Below are positions 22,050 through 34,500 of a stretch of 64,000 bases of DNA, piece after piece. The stretch's first letter is position 1; each line of letters opens with the position of its first letter. This stretch comes from Luidia sarsii. Its lineage: Eukaryota; Echinodermata; Asteroidea; Paxillosida; Luidiidae. The translations under genes were made by a program, and so were the position numbers. The DNA lies in contig OX465113.1 in NCBI GenBank assembly GCA_949987565.1, forward strand, positions 1 to 64,000, read 5' to 3'. The notes beneath the pieces are model-generated. The model was given only the letters and a program-made list of their open reading frames with translations, was not told where the DNA came from and ran no database searches.

Positions 22050-23850
22050 CAGTTTCGTTTAGAGGGTTGCCGTCGCACGAGTCGACAGACGACAGTTTCT
22101 TTTTGAGGGTTGCCGTCGCAGGAGTCGACGGAGGGTAGTTTCGTTTGGAGGGTTACCGTCGAAGGAGTTGACAGAAGGCAGTTTCGTTTGGAGGGTTACC
22201 GTCGCAGGAGTAGACGGATTGCAGTCATTTGGAGGGTTGCCATCGTAAGAGTTGACATAAGGCAGTTTCATTTGGTGGGTTGCCGTCCCAGGAATCGTTG
22301 GATGACACTTTCGTTTAGAGGGTTGCCGTCCCAGTAGTCGTTGGACGACAGTTTTGTTTGGAGGGTTGCCGTCCCAGTAGTTGGTGGACGACAGTTTCGT
22401 ATGGAGGGTTGCCGTCCCAGTAGTCGTTGGACGACAGTTTCGTTTGGAGGGCTGCCGTTGCAGGAGTCGTTGGACAACAGTTTCGTTTGGAGGGTTGCCG
22501 TCGCAGTAGTCGAGGGACGACAGTTTCGTTTACAGTGTTGCTGTTGCAGGCGTCTTTGGACAACAGTTTCATTTGGAGGGTTGCCGTCCCAGTAGTTGTT
22601 TGACGACAGTTTTGTTTGGAGGGTTGCCGTCAAAGGAGTCGTTGGACGACAGTTTCGTTTGGAGGGTTGCCGTCGCACGAGTCGACAGACGACAGTTTCT
22701 TTTTGAGGGTTGCCGTCGCAGGAGTCGTTCGACGACAGTTTTGTTTGGAGGGTTGCCGTCCCAGTAGTTGTTGGACGACAGTTTCGTTTGGAGGGTTGCT
22801 GTCCCAGTAGTCGTTGGACGACAGTTTCGTTTGGAGGGTTGCCGTCGCAGTAGTCGATGGACGACAGTTTCGTTTGGAGGGTTGCCGTTGCAGGAGTCGT
22901 TGGACGACAGTTTCGTTTAGAGGGTTGCCGTCGCACGAGTCGACAGACGACAGTTTCTTTTTGAGGGTTGCCGTCGCAGGAGTCGACGGAGGGTAGTTTC
23001 GTTTGGAGGGTTACCGTCAAAGGAGTTGACAGAAGGCAGTTTCGTTTGGAGGGTTACCGTCGCAGGAGTAGACGGATTGCAGTCATTTGGAGGGTTGCCA
23101 TCGTAAGAGTTGACATAAGGCAGTTTCATTTGGTGGGTTGCCGTCCCAGGAATCGTTGGATGACACTTTCGTTTAGAGGGTTGCCGTCCCAGTAGTCGTT
23201 GGACGACAGTTTTGTTTGGAGGGTTGCCGTCCCAGTAGTTGGTGGACGACAGTTTCGTATGGAGGGTTGCCGTCCCAGTAGTCGTTGGACGACAGTTTCG
23301 TTTGGAGGGCTGCCGTTGCAGGAGTCGTTGGACAACAGTTTCGTTTGGAGGGTTGCCGTCGCAGTAGTCGAGGGACGACAGTTTCGTTTACAGTGTTGCT
23401 GTTGCAGGCGTCTTTGGACAACAGTTTCATTTGGAGGGTTGCCGTCCCAGTAGTTGTTTGACGACAGTTTTGTTTGGAGGGTTGCCGTCAAAGGAGTCGT
23501 TGGACGACAGTTTCGTTTGGAGGGTTGCCGTCGCACGAGTCGACAGACGACAGTTTCTTTTTGAGGGTTGCCGTCGCAGGAGTCGTTCGACGACAGTTTT
23601 GTTTGGAGGGTTGCCGTCCCAGTAGTTGTTGGACGACAGTTTCGTTTGGAGGGTTGCTGTCCCAGTAGTCGTTGGACGACAGTTTCGTTTGGAGGGTTGC
23701 CGTCGCAGTAGTCGATGGACGACAGTTTCGTTTGGAGGGTTGCCGTTGCAGGAGTCGTTGGACGACAGTTTCGTTTAGAGGGTTGCCGTCGCACGAGTCG
23801 ACAGACGACAGTTTCTTTTTGAGGGTTGCCGTCGCAGGAGTCGTTCGACG
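22050..23850. repeat. 858-bp tandem duplication inside the minisatellite
   Basis: About twenty 43-bp units from about 22,050 are repeated 858 bp downstream with almost no difference; one visible change is GTCGAAGGAG versus GTCAAAGGAG near 22,148 and 23,006. A third partial copy begins near 23,766. Confidence 0.85.
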
Positions 23851-24074
23851 ACAGTTTCGTTTGGAGGGTTGCCGTCGCAGGAGTCGCTGGACACAGTTTC
23901 GTTTGGAGGGTTGCCATCCCAGTAAACGTTGGACGACAGTTTTGTTTGGAGGGTTGCCGTCTCAGGAGTTGTTGGACGACAGTTTTGTTTTGAGGGTTGC
24001 GATTGCAGGAGTCATTGGACGACAGTTTTGTTAGGAGGGTTGCCTTCGCAGGAGTCGTCAGATGACAGTTTCGT

Positions 24075-25015
24075 TTGGAGGGTTGCCTTTGCAGGAGTTG
24101 ACAGATGACAGTTTTGTTGGGAGGGTTGCTGTTGCAGGAGTCGACAGCCAATAGTTTCGTTTGGAGGGTTGCCGTCGCAGGAGTCGACGGATGACAGTTT
24201 CGTTTGGAGGGTTGCCGTCGCAGTAGTCGATGGACGACAGTTTTGTTTGGAGGGTTGCTGTCCCAGTAGTCGTTGGACGACAGTTTCGTTGGAGGGTTGC
24301 CGTCGCAGTAGTCGATGGACGACAGTTTTGTTTGGAGGGTTGCCGTTGCAGGAGTCGTTGGACGACAGTTTTGTTTAGAGGGTTGCCGTCACACGAGTCG
24401 ACAGACGACAGTTTCTTTTTGAGGGTTGCCGTCGCAGGAGTCGTTCGACGACAGTTTCGTTTGGAGGGTTGCCGTCGCAGGAGTCGCTGGACACAGTTTC
24501 GTTTGGAGGGTTGCCATCCCAGTAGTCGTTGGACGACAGTTTTGTTTGGAGGGTTGCCTTTGCAGGAGTTGACAGATGACAGTTTTGTTGGGAGGGTTGC
24601 TGTTGCAGGAGTCGACAGCCAATAGTTTCGTTTGGAGGGTTGCCGTCGCAGGAGTCGACGGATGACAGTTTCGTTTGGAGGGTTGCCGTCGCAGTAGTCG
24701 ATGGACGACAGTTTTGTTTGGAGGGTTGCTGTCCCAGTAGTCGTTGGACGACAGTTTCGTTGGAGGGTTGCCGTCGCAGTAGTCGATGGACGACAGTTTT
24801 GTTTGGAGGGTTGCCGTTGCAGGAGTCGTTGGACGACAGTTTTGTTTAGAGGGTTGCCGTCACACGAGTCGACAGACGACAGTTTCTTTTTGAGGGTTGC
24901 CGTCGCAGGAGTCGTTCGACGACAGTTTCGTTTGGAGGGTTGCCGTCGCAGGAGTCGCTGGACACAGTTTCGTTTGGAGGGTTGCCATCCCAGTAGTCGT
25001 TGGACGACAGTTTTG
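24075..25015. repeat. 471-bp tandem duplication inside the minisatellite
   Basis: An eleven-unit block beginning at the GCCTTTGCAGG variant (about 24,084) recurs at about 24,555, and a third partial copy starts near 25,156. The 471-bp offset is eleven 43-bp units minus 2 bp because of short units such as TTTCGTTGGAGG. Confidence 0.85.
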
Positions 25016-26044
25016 TTTGGAGGGTTGCCGTCGCAGGAGTTGTTGGACGACAGTTTTGTTTTGAGGGTTGCGATTGCAGGAGTCATTGGACGACAGTTTT
25101 GTTAGGAGGGTTGCCTTCGCAGGAGTCGTCAGATGACAGTTTCGTTTGGAGGGTTGCCTTTGCAGGAGTTGACAGATGACAGTTTTGTTGGGAGGGTTGC
25201 TGTTGCAGGAGTCGACAGCAAATAGTTTCGTTTGGAGGGTTGCCGTCGCAGGAGTCGACGGATGACAGTTTCGTTTGGAGGGTTGCCGTCGCAGGAGTTG
25301 ACAGAAGGCAGTTTCGTTAGGAGGGTTACTGTCACAGGAGTAGACGGATGGCAGTCATTTGGAGGGTTGCCATCGCAAAAGTTGACATAAGGCAGTTTCG
25401 TTTGGTGGGTTGCCGCCGCAGGAGTCGACAGACGACAGTTTCGATTGCTGGGTTGCAGTCGCAGGAGTCGACGGAGAGCAGTTTCGTTTGGAGGGTGGCC
25501 GTTGCAGGAGTCGACGGAGGGCAGTTTAGTTTGAAGGGTTGCCATTGCAGGAGTCGATGATTGGCAGTTTCGATTGGAGGGCTGCCATTGCAGGAGTCGA
25601 CGGAAGACAGTTTCGTTTGGAGGGTTGCCTTTGCAGGAGTTGACAGAAGACAGTTTCGTTTGGAAGGTTGCCGATGCAGGAGTCGATGGACGACAGTTTT
25701 GCGTTTGGAGTGTTGCTGTTGCAGGTGTCGATGGACGACAGTTTCGTTTGGAGGGTTGCCGTCGCAGCAGTTTTTGGACGACAGTTTCGATTAGAGTGTT
25801 GCCGTCGCAGGAGTCGATGGAGAACAGTTTCGTTTGGAAGGTTGCCGATGCAGGAGTCGATAGACAACAGTTTCGTTTGGAAGGTTGCCGATGCAGGAGT
25901 CGATAGACAACAGTTTCGTTTGGAGGGTTGCCGTCGCAGGAATCGTTGAACAACAGTTTCGTTCGGAGGGTTGCCGATGCAGGAGTCGATGGACGACAAT
26001 TTCGTTCGGAGGGTTGCCATTGCAGGAATCGTTGGATGACAGTT

Positions 26045-27672
26045 TCATTTAGAGTGTTGCCGTCGGAGGATTCGATGGACGACAGTTTCATTAGGAGGGT
26101 TGCCATCGCAGAAGTCGTTGGACAACAGTTTCGTTTGGAGGGTTGCCGTCCCAGTAGTCGTTGGACGAAAGTTTCGTTTAGAGTGTTGCTGTTGCAGGAG
26201 TCGATGGACGACAGTTTCGTTTGGAGGGTTGCCGTCGCAGGAGTCGTTGGACGACAGTTTCGTTGGAGGGTTGCCGTCGCAGGAGTCGACGGACGACAGT
26301 TTCGTTTGGAGGGTTGCCGTCCCAGTAGTCGTTGGACGACAGTTTCGTTTAGAGGGTTGCCGTCGCAGGAGTCGTTGGACAAAAGTTTCGTTTGGAGGGT
26401 TGCCATCGCAAGAGTCGTTGGACACAGTTTCGTTTGGAGGGTTGCCATCCCAGTAGTCGTTGGACGACAGTTTCGTTTGGAGGGTTGCCGTCGCAGGAGT
26501 CGTTGGACGACAGTTTTGTTTTGAGGGTTGCCGTCGCACGAGTCGACAGACGACAGTTTCGTTTGGAGGGTTGCCGTCACAGTAGTCGTTGGACAACAGT
26601 TTCGTTTGGAGGGTTGCCGTCGCAGGAGTCGTTGGACGTCAGTTTTATTTGGAGAGTTGCCATCGCAAGAATCGTTGGACGACAGTTTCGTTGGGTGGGT
26701 TGCGTCGCAGGAGTCGTAGGACAAGAGTTTCCTTTGGAGGGTTGCCATCCCAGGAGTCGTCGGATGACAGTTTCGTTTGGAGGGTTGCCGTCGCAGGAGT
26801 CGACGGACGATAGTTTCGTTTGGAGGGTTGCTGTTGCAGGACTCAACAGACGACAGTTTTGTTTGGAGTGTTGCCGTCGGAGGACTCGATGGACGACAGT
26901 TTCATTAGGAGGGTTGCCATCGCAGAAGTCGTTGGACAACAGTTTCGTTTGGAGGGTTGCCGTCCCAGTAGTCGTTGGACGAAAGTTTCGTTTAGAGTGT
27001 TGCTGTTGCAGGAGTCGATGGACGACAGTTTCGTTTGGAGGGTTGCCGTCGCAGGAGTCGTTGGACGACAGTTTCGTTGGAGGGTTGCCGTCGCAGGAGT
27101 CGACGGACGACAGTTTCGTTTGGAGGGTTGCCGTCCCAGTAGTCGTTGGACGACAGTTTCGTTTAGAGGGTTGCCGTCGCAGGAGTCGTTGGACAAAAGT
27201 TTCGTTTGGAGGGTTGCCATCGCAAGAGTCGTTGGACACAGTTTCGTTTGGAGGGTTGCCATCCCAGTAGTCGTTGGACGACAGTTTCGTTTGGAGGGTT
27301 GCCGTCGCAGGAGTCGTTGGACGACAGTTTTGTTTTGAGGGTTGCCGTCGCACGAGTCGACAGACGACAGTTTCGTTTGGAGGGTTGCCGTCACAGTAGT
27401 CGTTGGACAACAGTTTCGTTTGGAGGGTTGCCGTCGCAGGAGTCGTTGGACGTCAGTTTTGTTTGGAGGGTTGCCATCGCAAGAATCGTTGGACGACAGT
27501 TTCGTTGGGTGGGTTGCGTCGCAGGAGTCGTAGGACGAGAGTTTCCTTTGGAGGGTTGCCATCCCAGGAGTCGTCGGATGACAGTTTCGTTTGGAGGGTT
27601 GCCGTCGCAGGAGTCGACGGACGATAGTTTCGTTTGGAGGGTTGCTGTTGCAGGACTCAACAGACGACAGTT
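26045..27672. repeat. 814-bp tandem duplication inside the minisatellite
   Basis: The GTCGGAGGA variant unit at about 26,063 recurs at 26,877 and everything between is repeated with a few substitutions. The length equals nineteen units minus 3 bp. Confidence 0.85.
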
Positions 27673-28579
27673 TTGTTTGGAGGGTTGCTGTCGCAGGAGT
27701 CGTTGGACGACAGTTTCGTTTGGAGGGTTGCCGTTGCAGGAGTCGTTGGACGACAGTTTTGTTTGGAGGGTTGCTGGTGCACGAGTCGACAGACAACAGT
27801 TTCGTTTCAGAGTCGACAGCCAACAGTTTCGTTTGGAGGGTTGCCGTCGCAGGAGTCGACAGATGACAGTTTCGTTTGGAGGGTTGCCATCGCGGGTGTC
27901 GTCAGATGACAGTATCGTTTAGAGGGTTGCTGTTGCAGGAGTCGACGGTGGACAGTTTCGTTATGAGGGTTGCCTTCCCAGGAGTCGTTGGACGAGAGTT
28001 TTGTTTGGAGTGTTGCCGTCGAAGGAGTCGACGGACGAAAGTTTTGTTTGGACGGTTTCCGTAGAAGGAGTAGACGGAGGGTAGTTTCGTTTGGAGGGTT
28101 GCTGTCACAGGAGTAGACGGATGACAGTCATTTGGAGGGTTGCCATCGCAGGAGTTGACATAAGGCAGTTTCCTTTGGAGGAAAGCTGTTGCAGGAGTTG
28201 ACGGAAGACAGTTTCGTTTGGAGGGTTGCAGTTGCAGGAGTCGTCGAAGAGCAGTTTCATTTGGAGGGTGGCCGTCGCAGAAGTCGACAGAGGGCAGTTT
28301 AGTTTGGAGGGTTGCCGTCGCAGGAGTCAACGGACGACAGTTTTCTTTGAAGGGTTCCCGTCGCAGGAGTTATTGATGACAGTTTCGTTAGGAGGGTTGC
28401 CGTCGCAGGAGTTGACGGACGACAGTTTCGGTTTGGAGGGTTGCCGTCGCAGGAGTCGACAGACGACAGTTTCGGTTTGGAGGGTTGCCGTCGCAGGAGT
28501 CGACAGACGATAGTTTCGTTTGGAGGGTTGCGTCACAGGAGTCGTTGGACGAGAGTTTCCTTTGGAGGGTTGCCGTCCT

Positions 28580-31500
28580 AGGAGTTGATGGACGAGAGTT
28601 TTGTTTGGAGGGTTGCCATCGCAGAAGTCTTCGGATGACAGTTTCGTTTGGAGGGTTGCCATCACAGGAGTTGACAAATGATAGTTTCGTTTGGAGGGTT
28701 GCTGTTGCAGGACTCAACAGACGACATTTTTTTTGGAGGGTTGCTGTCGCAGGAGTCGTTGGACGACAATTTCATTTGGAGGGTTGCCGTCGCAGGAGTC
28801 GACAGATGACAGTTTTGTTTGGAGGGTTGCTGGTGCACGAGTCGACAGACAACAGTTTCATTTGGAGGGTTGCCGTCGCAGAAGTCTTCGGATGACAGTT
28901 TCGTTTGGAGGGTTGCCATCACAGGAGTTGACGGAAGATAGTTTCGTTTGGAGGACTGCTGTTGCAGGACTCAACAGACGACATTTTTTTGGGAGGGTTG
29001 CTGTCGCAGGAGTCGTTGGACGACAATTTCATTTGGAGGGTTGCCGTCGCAGAAGTTGACAGAAGGCAGTTTCGTTTGGAGGGTTGTTGTCACAGGAGTA
29101 GATGGATGGCAGTCATTTGGACGGTTGCCATTGCAGGAGTTGACATAAGGCAGTTTCCTTTGGAGGAAGGCTGTCGCAGGAATTGACGGAAGACAGTTTC
29201 GTTTGGAGGGTTGCCGTCACAGGAGTCGATGGACGACAGCTTTGTTTGGAGGGTTGCCGTCTCAGTAGTCGTCGGACGACAGTTTTGTTTGGAGTGTTGC
29301 CGTCGCAGGAGTCGACAGACGATAGTTTCGTTTGGAGGGTTGCGTCACAGGAGTCGTTGGACAAGAGTTTCCTTTGGAGGGTTGCCGTCCCAGGAGTCGA
29401 TGGACGACAGTTTTGTTTGGAGGGTTGCCGTCGCAGGAGTCGTCGGACGACAGCTTTGTTTGGAGGGTTGCCGTCTCAGTAGTCATCGGACGACAGTTTT
29501 GTTTGGAGTGTTGCCGTCGCAGGAGTCGACAGAAGATAGTTTCATTTGGAGGGTTGCGTCACAGGAGTCGTTGGACGAGAGTTTTGTTTGAAGGGTTGCC
29601 GTCGCAGGAGTCGTCGGATGACAGTTTTGTTTGGAGGGTTGCCGTCACAGGAGTCGATGGACGACAGCTTTGTTTGGAGGGTTGCCGTCTCAGTAGTCGT
29701 CGGACAACAGTTTTGTTTGGAGTGTTGCCGTCGCAGGAGTCGACAGACGATAGTTTCGTTTGGAGGGTTGCCGTCCCAGGAGTCATACGACAGTTTTGTT
29801 TGGAGGGTTGCCATCCCAGGAGTTGATGGACGACAGTTTTGTTTGGAGGGTTGCTGTCGCAGGAGTCGTCAGATGACACTTTTGTTTGGAGGGTTGTCGT
29901 CGCAGGAGTCGACGGAAGATAGTTTCGTTTGGAGGGTTGCTGTTGCAGGACTCAACAGACGACAGTTTTGTTTGGAGGGTTGCCGTCGCAGGAGTTGACG
30001 GACGACAGTTTTGTTTGGAGGGTTTCTGGTGCACGAGTCGACAGACAACAATTTCGTTTGGAGGGTTGCCGTCGCAGGAGTTGTCGGACAACAGTTTCCT
30101 TTGGAGGGTTGCTGTCGCAGGAGTCGACGGACGACAGTTTCGTTTGGAGGGTTGCAGTCGCAGAAGTTGACGGACGACAGTTTTGTTTGGAGGGTTTCTG
30201 GTGCACGAGTCGACAGACAACAATTTCGTTTGGAGGGTTGCCGTCGCAGGAGTTGTCGGACAACAGTTTCCTTTGGAGGGTTGCTGTCGCAGGAGTCGAC
30301 GGACGACAGTTTCGTTTGGAGGGTTGCAGTCGCAGAAGTTGACAGAAGGTAGTTTCGTTTGGAGGGTTGTTGTCACAGGAGTAGATGGATGGCAGTCATT
30401 TGGAGGGTTGCCATTGCAGGAGTTGATATAAGGCAGTTTCCTTTGGAGGAAGGCTGTCGCAGGAGTTAACGGAAGACAGTTTCGTTTGGAGGGTTGCCTT
30501 TCCAGGAGTTGACAGACGAAAGTTTTGTTAGGAGGGTCGCTGTTGCAGAAGTTGACAGAAGGCAGTTTCGTTTGGAGGGTCGTTGTCACAGGAGTTTGGA
30601 AGGTTGCCGATTTGTCGTTTGGAAGGTTGCCGATGCAGGAGTCGATGGACGACAGTTTTGCGTTTGGAGTGTTGCTGTTGCAGGTGTCGATGGACGACAG
30701 TTTCGTTTGGAGGGTTGCTGGTGCACGAGTCGACAGACAACAGTTTCGTTTGGAGGGTTGCCGTCGCAGGAGTCGTCGGACAACAGTTTCTTTTGGAGGG
30801 TTGCCGTCGCAGAAGTTGACAGAAGGCAGTTTCGTTTGGAGGGTTGTTGTCACAGGAGTAGATGGATGGCAGTCATTTGGAGGGTTGCCATTGCAGGAGT
30901 TGACATAAGGCAGTTTCCTTTGGAGGAATGCTGTCGCAGGAGTTGACGGAAGACAGTTTCGTTTGGAGGGTTGCAGTTGCAGGAGTCGTCGGAGAGCAGT
31001 TTCATTTGGAGGGTTGCCGTCGCAGGAGTCGACGGACGACAGTTTTCTTTGAAGGGTTGCCGTTGCAGGAGTCGTTGACGACAGTTTCGTTGGGAGGGTT
31101 GCCGTCGCAGGAGTTGACGGACGACAGTTTCGGTTTGGAGGGTTGCCGTCGCAGGAGTCGACAGACGACAGTTTCGGTTTGGAGGGTTGCGTAGCAGGAG
31201 TCGTTGGACGAGAGTTTCCTTTGGAGGGTTGCCGTCCCAGGAGTCGATGGACGAGAGTTTTGTTTGGAGGGTTGCCGTCGCAGAAGTCTTCGGATGACAG
31301 TTTCGTTTGGAGGGTTGCCGTCACAGGAGTTGACGGACGATAGTTTCGTTTGAAGGGTTGCTGTTGCAGGACTCAACAGACGACATTTTTTTGGGAGGGT
31401 TGCTGTCGCAGGAGTCGACAGATGACAGTTTTGTTTGGAGGGTTGATGGTGCACGAGTCGACAGACAACAGTTTCGTTTGGAGGGCTGCCGTCGCAGGAG

Positions 31501-34500
31501 TCATTGGACGACAGTTTCGTTTGGAGGGTTGCCGTCGCAGGAGTCGACGGATGACAGTTTCGTTTGGAGGGTTGCCATCGCAGGAGTTGACGGACGACAG
31601 TTTCGTTTGGAGGGTTGCGGTCGCAGAAGTTGACAGAAGGCAGTTTCGTTTGGAGGGTTGTTGTCACAGGAGTAGATGGATGGCAGTCATTTGGAGGGTT
31701 GCCATTGCAAGAGGTGACATAAGGCAGTTTCCTTTGTAGGAAGGCTGTCGCAGGAGTCGACAGACAACAGTTTCGTTTGGAGGGTTGCTGTCGCAGGAGT
31801 CGTTGGACGACAATTTCATTTGGAGGGTTGCCGTCGCAGAAGTTGACAGAAGGCAGTTTCGTTTGGAGGGTTGTTGTCACAGGAGTAGATGGATGGCAGT
31901 CATTTGGACGGTTGCCATTGCAGGAGTTGACATAAGGCAGTTTCCTTTGGAGGAAGGCTGTCGCAGGAGTTGACGGAAGACAGTTTCGTTTGGAGGGTTG
32001 CCGTCACAGGAGTCGATGGACGACAGCTTTGTTTGGAGGGTTGCCGTCTCAGTAGTCATCGGACGACAGTTTTGTTTGGAGTGTTGCCGTCGCAGGAGTC
32101 GACAGACGATAGTTTCGTTTGGAGGGTTGCGTCACAGGAGTCGTTGGACAAGAGTTTCCTTTGGAGGGTTGCCGTCCCAGGAGTCGATGGACGACAGTTT
32201 TGTTTGGAGGGTTGCCGTCGCAGGAGTCGTCGGACGACAGCTTTGTTTGGAGGGTTGCCGTCTCAGTAGTCATCGGACGACAGTTTTGTTTGGAGTGTTG
32301 CCGTCGCAGGAGTCGACAGAAGATAGTTTCATTTGGAGGGTTGCCATCGCAGGAGTCGTCGGACGACAGCTTTGTTTGGAGGGTTGCCGTCTCAGTAGTC
32401 ATCGGACGACAGTTTTGTTTGGAGTGTTGCCGTCGCAGGAGTCGACAGAAGATAGTTTCATTTGGAGGGTTGCGTCACAGGAGACGTTGGATGAGAGTTT
32501 TGTTTGAAGGGTTGCCGTCGCAGGAGTCGTCGGATGACAGTTTTGTTTGGAGGGTTGCCGTCACAGGAGTCGATGGACGACAGCTTTGTTTGGAGGGTTG
32601 CCGTCTCAGTAGTCGTCGGACAACAGTTTTGTTTGGAGTGTTGCCGTCGTAGGAGTCGACAGACGATAGTTTCGTTTGGAGGGTTGCCGTCCCAGGAGTC
32701 GATGGACGACAGTTTTGTTTGGAGGGTTGCCATCCCAGGAGTTGATGGACGACAGTTTTGTTTGGAGGGTTGCTGTCGCAGGAGTCGTCAGATGACAGTT
32801 TTGTTTGGAGGGTTGTCGTCGCAGGAGTCGACGGACGATAGTTTCGTTTGGAGGGTTGCTGTTGCAGGACTCAACAGACGACAGTTTTGTTTGGAGGCTT
32901 GCTGTCGCAGGAGTCGTTGGACGACAGTTTTGTTTGGAGGGTTTCTGGTGCACGAGTCGACAGACAACAATTTCGTTTGGAGGGTTGCCGTCGCAGGAGT
33001 TGTCGGACAACAGTTTCCTTTGGAGGGTTGCTGTCGCAGGAGTCGACAGAAGATAGTTTCATTTGGAGGGTTGCCGTCGCAGGAGTCGTCGGACGACAGC
33101 TTTGTTTGGAGGGTTGCCGTCTCAGTAGTCATCGGACGACAGTTTTGTTTGGAGTGTTGCCGTCGCAGGAGTCGACAGAAGATAGTTTCGTTTGGAGGGT
33201 TGCCGTCACAGGAGTCGATGGACGACAGCTTTGTTTGGAGGGTTGCCGTCTCAGTAGTCGTCGGACGACAGTTTTGTTTGGAGTGTTGCCGTCGCAGGAG
33301 TCGACAGACGATAGTTTCGTTTGGAGGGTTGCGTCACAGGAGTCGTTGGACAAGAGTTACCTTTGGAGGGTTGCCGTCCCAGGAGTCGATGGACGACAGT
33401 TTTGTTTGGAGGGTTGCCGTCGCAGGAGTCGTCGGACAACAGCTTTGTTTGGAGGGTTGCCGTCTCAGTAGTCATCGGACGACAGTTTTGTTTGGAGGGT
33501 TGTCGTCGCAGGAGTCGACGGACGATAGTTTCGTTTGGAGGGTTGCTGTTGCAGGACTCAACAGACGACAGTTTTGTTTGGAGGGTTGCTGTCGCAGGAG
33601 TCGTTGGACGACAGTTTCGTTTGGAGGGTTGCCGTCGCAGGAGTTGACGGACGACAGTTTTGTTTGGAGGGTTTCTGGTGCACGAGTCGACAGACAACAA
33701 TTTCGTTTGGAGGGTTGCCGTCGCAGGAGTTGTCGGACAACAGTTTCCTTTGGAGGGTTGCTGTCGCAGGAGTCGACGGACGACAGTTTCGTTTGGAGGG
33801 TTGCAGTCGCAGAAGTTGACAGAAGGTAGTTTCGTTTGGAGGGTTGTTGTCACAGGAGTAGATGGATGGCAGTCATTTGGAGGGTTGCCATTGCAGGAGT
33901 TGATATAAGGCAGTTTCCTTTGGAGGAAGGCTGTCGCAGGAGTTAACGGAAGACAGTTTCGTTTGGAGGGTTGCTTTTCCAGGAGTTGACTGACGAAAGT
34001 TTTGTTAGGAGGGTCGCTGTTGCAGAAGTTGACAGAAGGCAGTTTCGTTTGGAGGGTCGTTGTCACAGGAGTTTGGAAGGTTGCCGATTTGTCGTTTGGA
34101 AGGTTGCCGATGCAGGAGTCGATGGACGACAGTTTTGCGTTTGGAGTGTTGCTGTTGCAGGTGTCGATGGACGACAGTTTCGTTTGGAGGGTTGCTGGTG
34201 CACGAGTCGACAGACAACAGTTTCGTTTGGAGGGTTGCCGTCGCAGGAGTTGACAGAAGGCAGTTTCGTTTGGAGGGTTGTTGTCACAGGAGTAGATGGA
34301 TGGCAGTCATTTGGAGGGTTGCCATTGCAGGAGTTGACGTAAGGCAGTTTCCTTTGGAGGAATGCTGTCGCAGGAGTTGACGGAAGACAGTTTCGTTTGG
34401 AGGGTTGCCTTTCCAGGAGTTGACTGACGAAAGTTTTGTTAGGAGGGTCGCTGTTGCAGAAGTTGACAGAAGGCAGTTTCGTTTGGAGGGTCGTTGTCAC

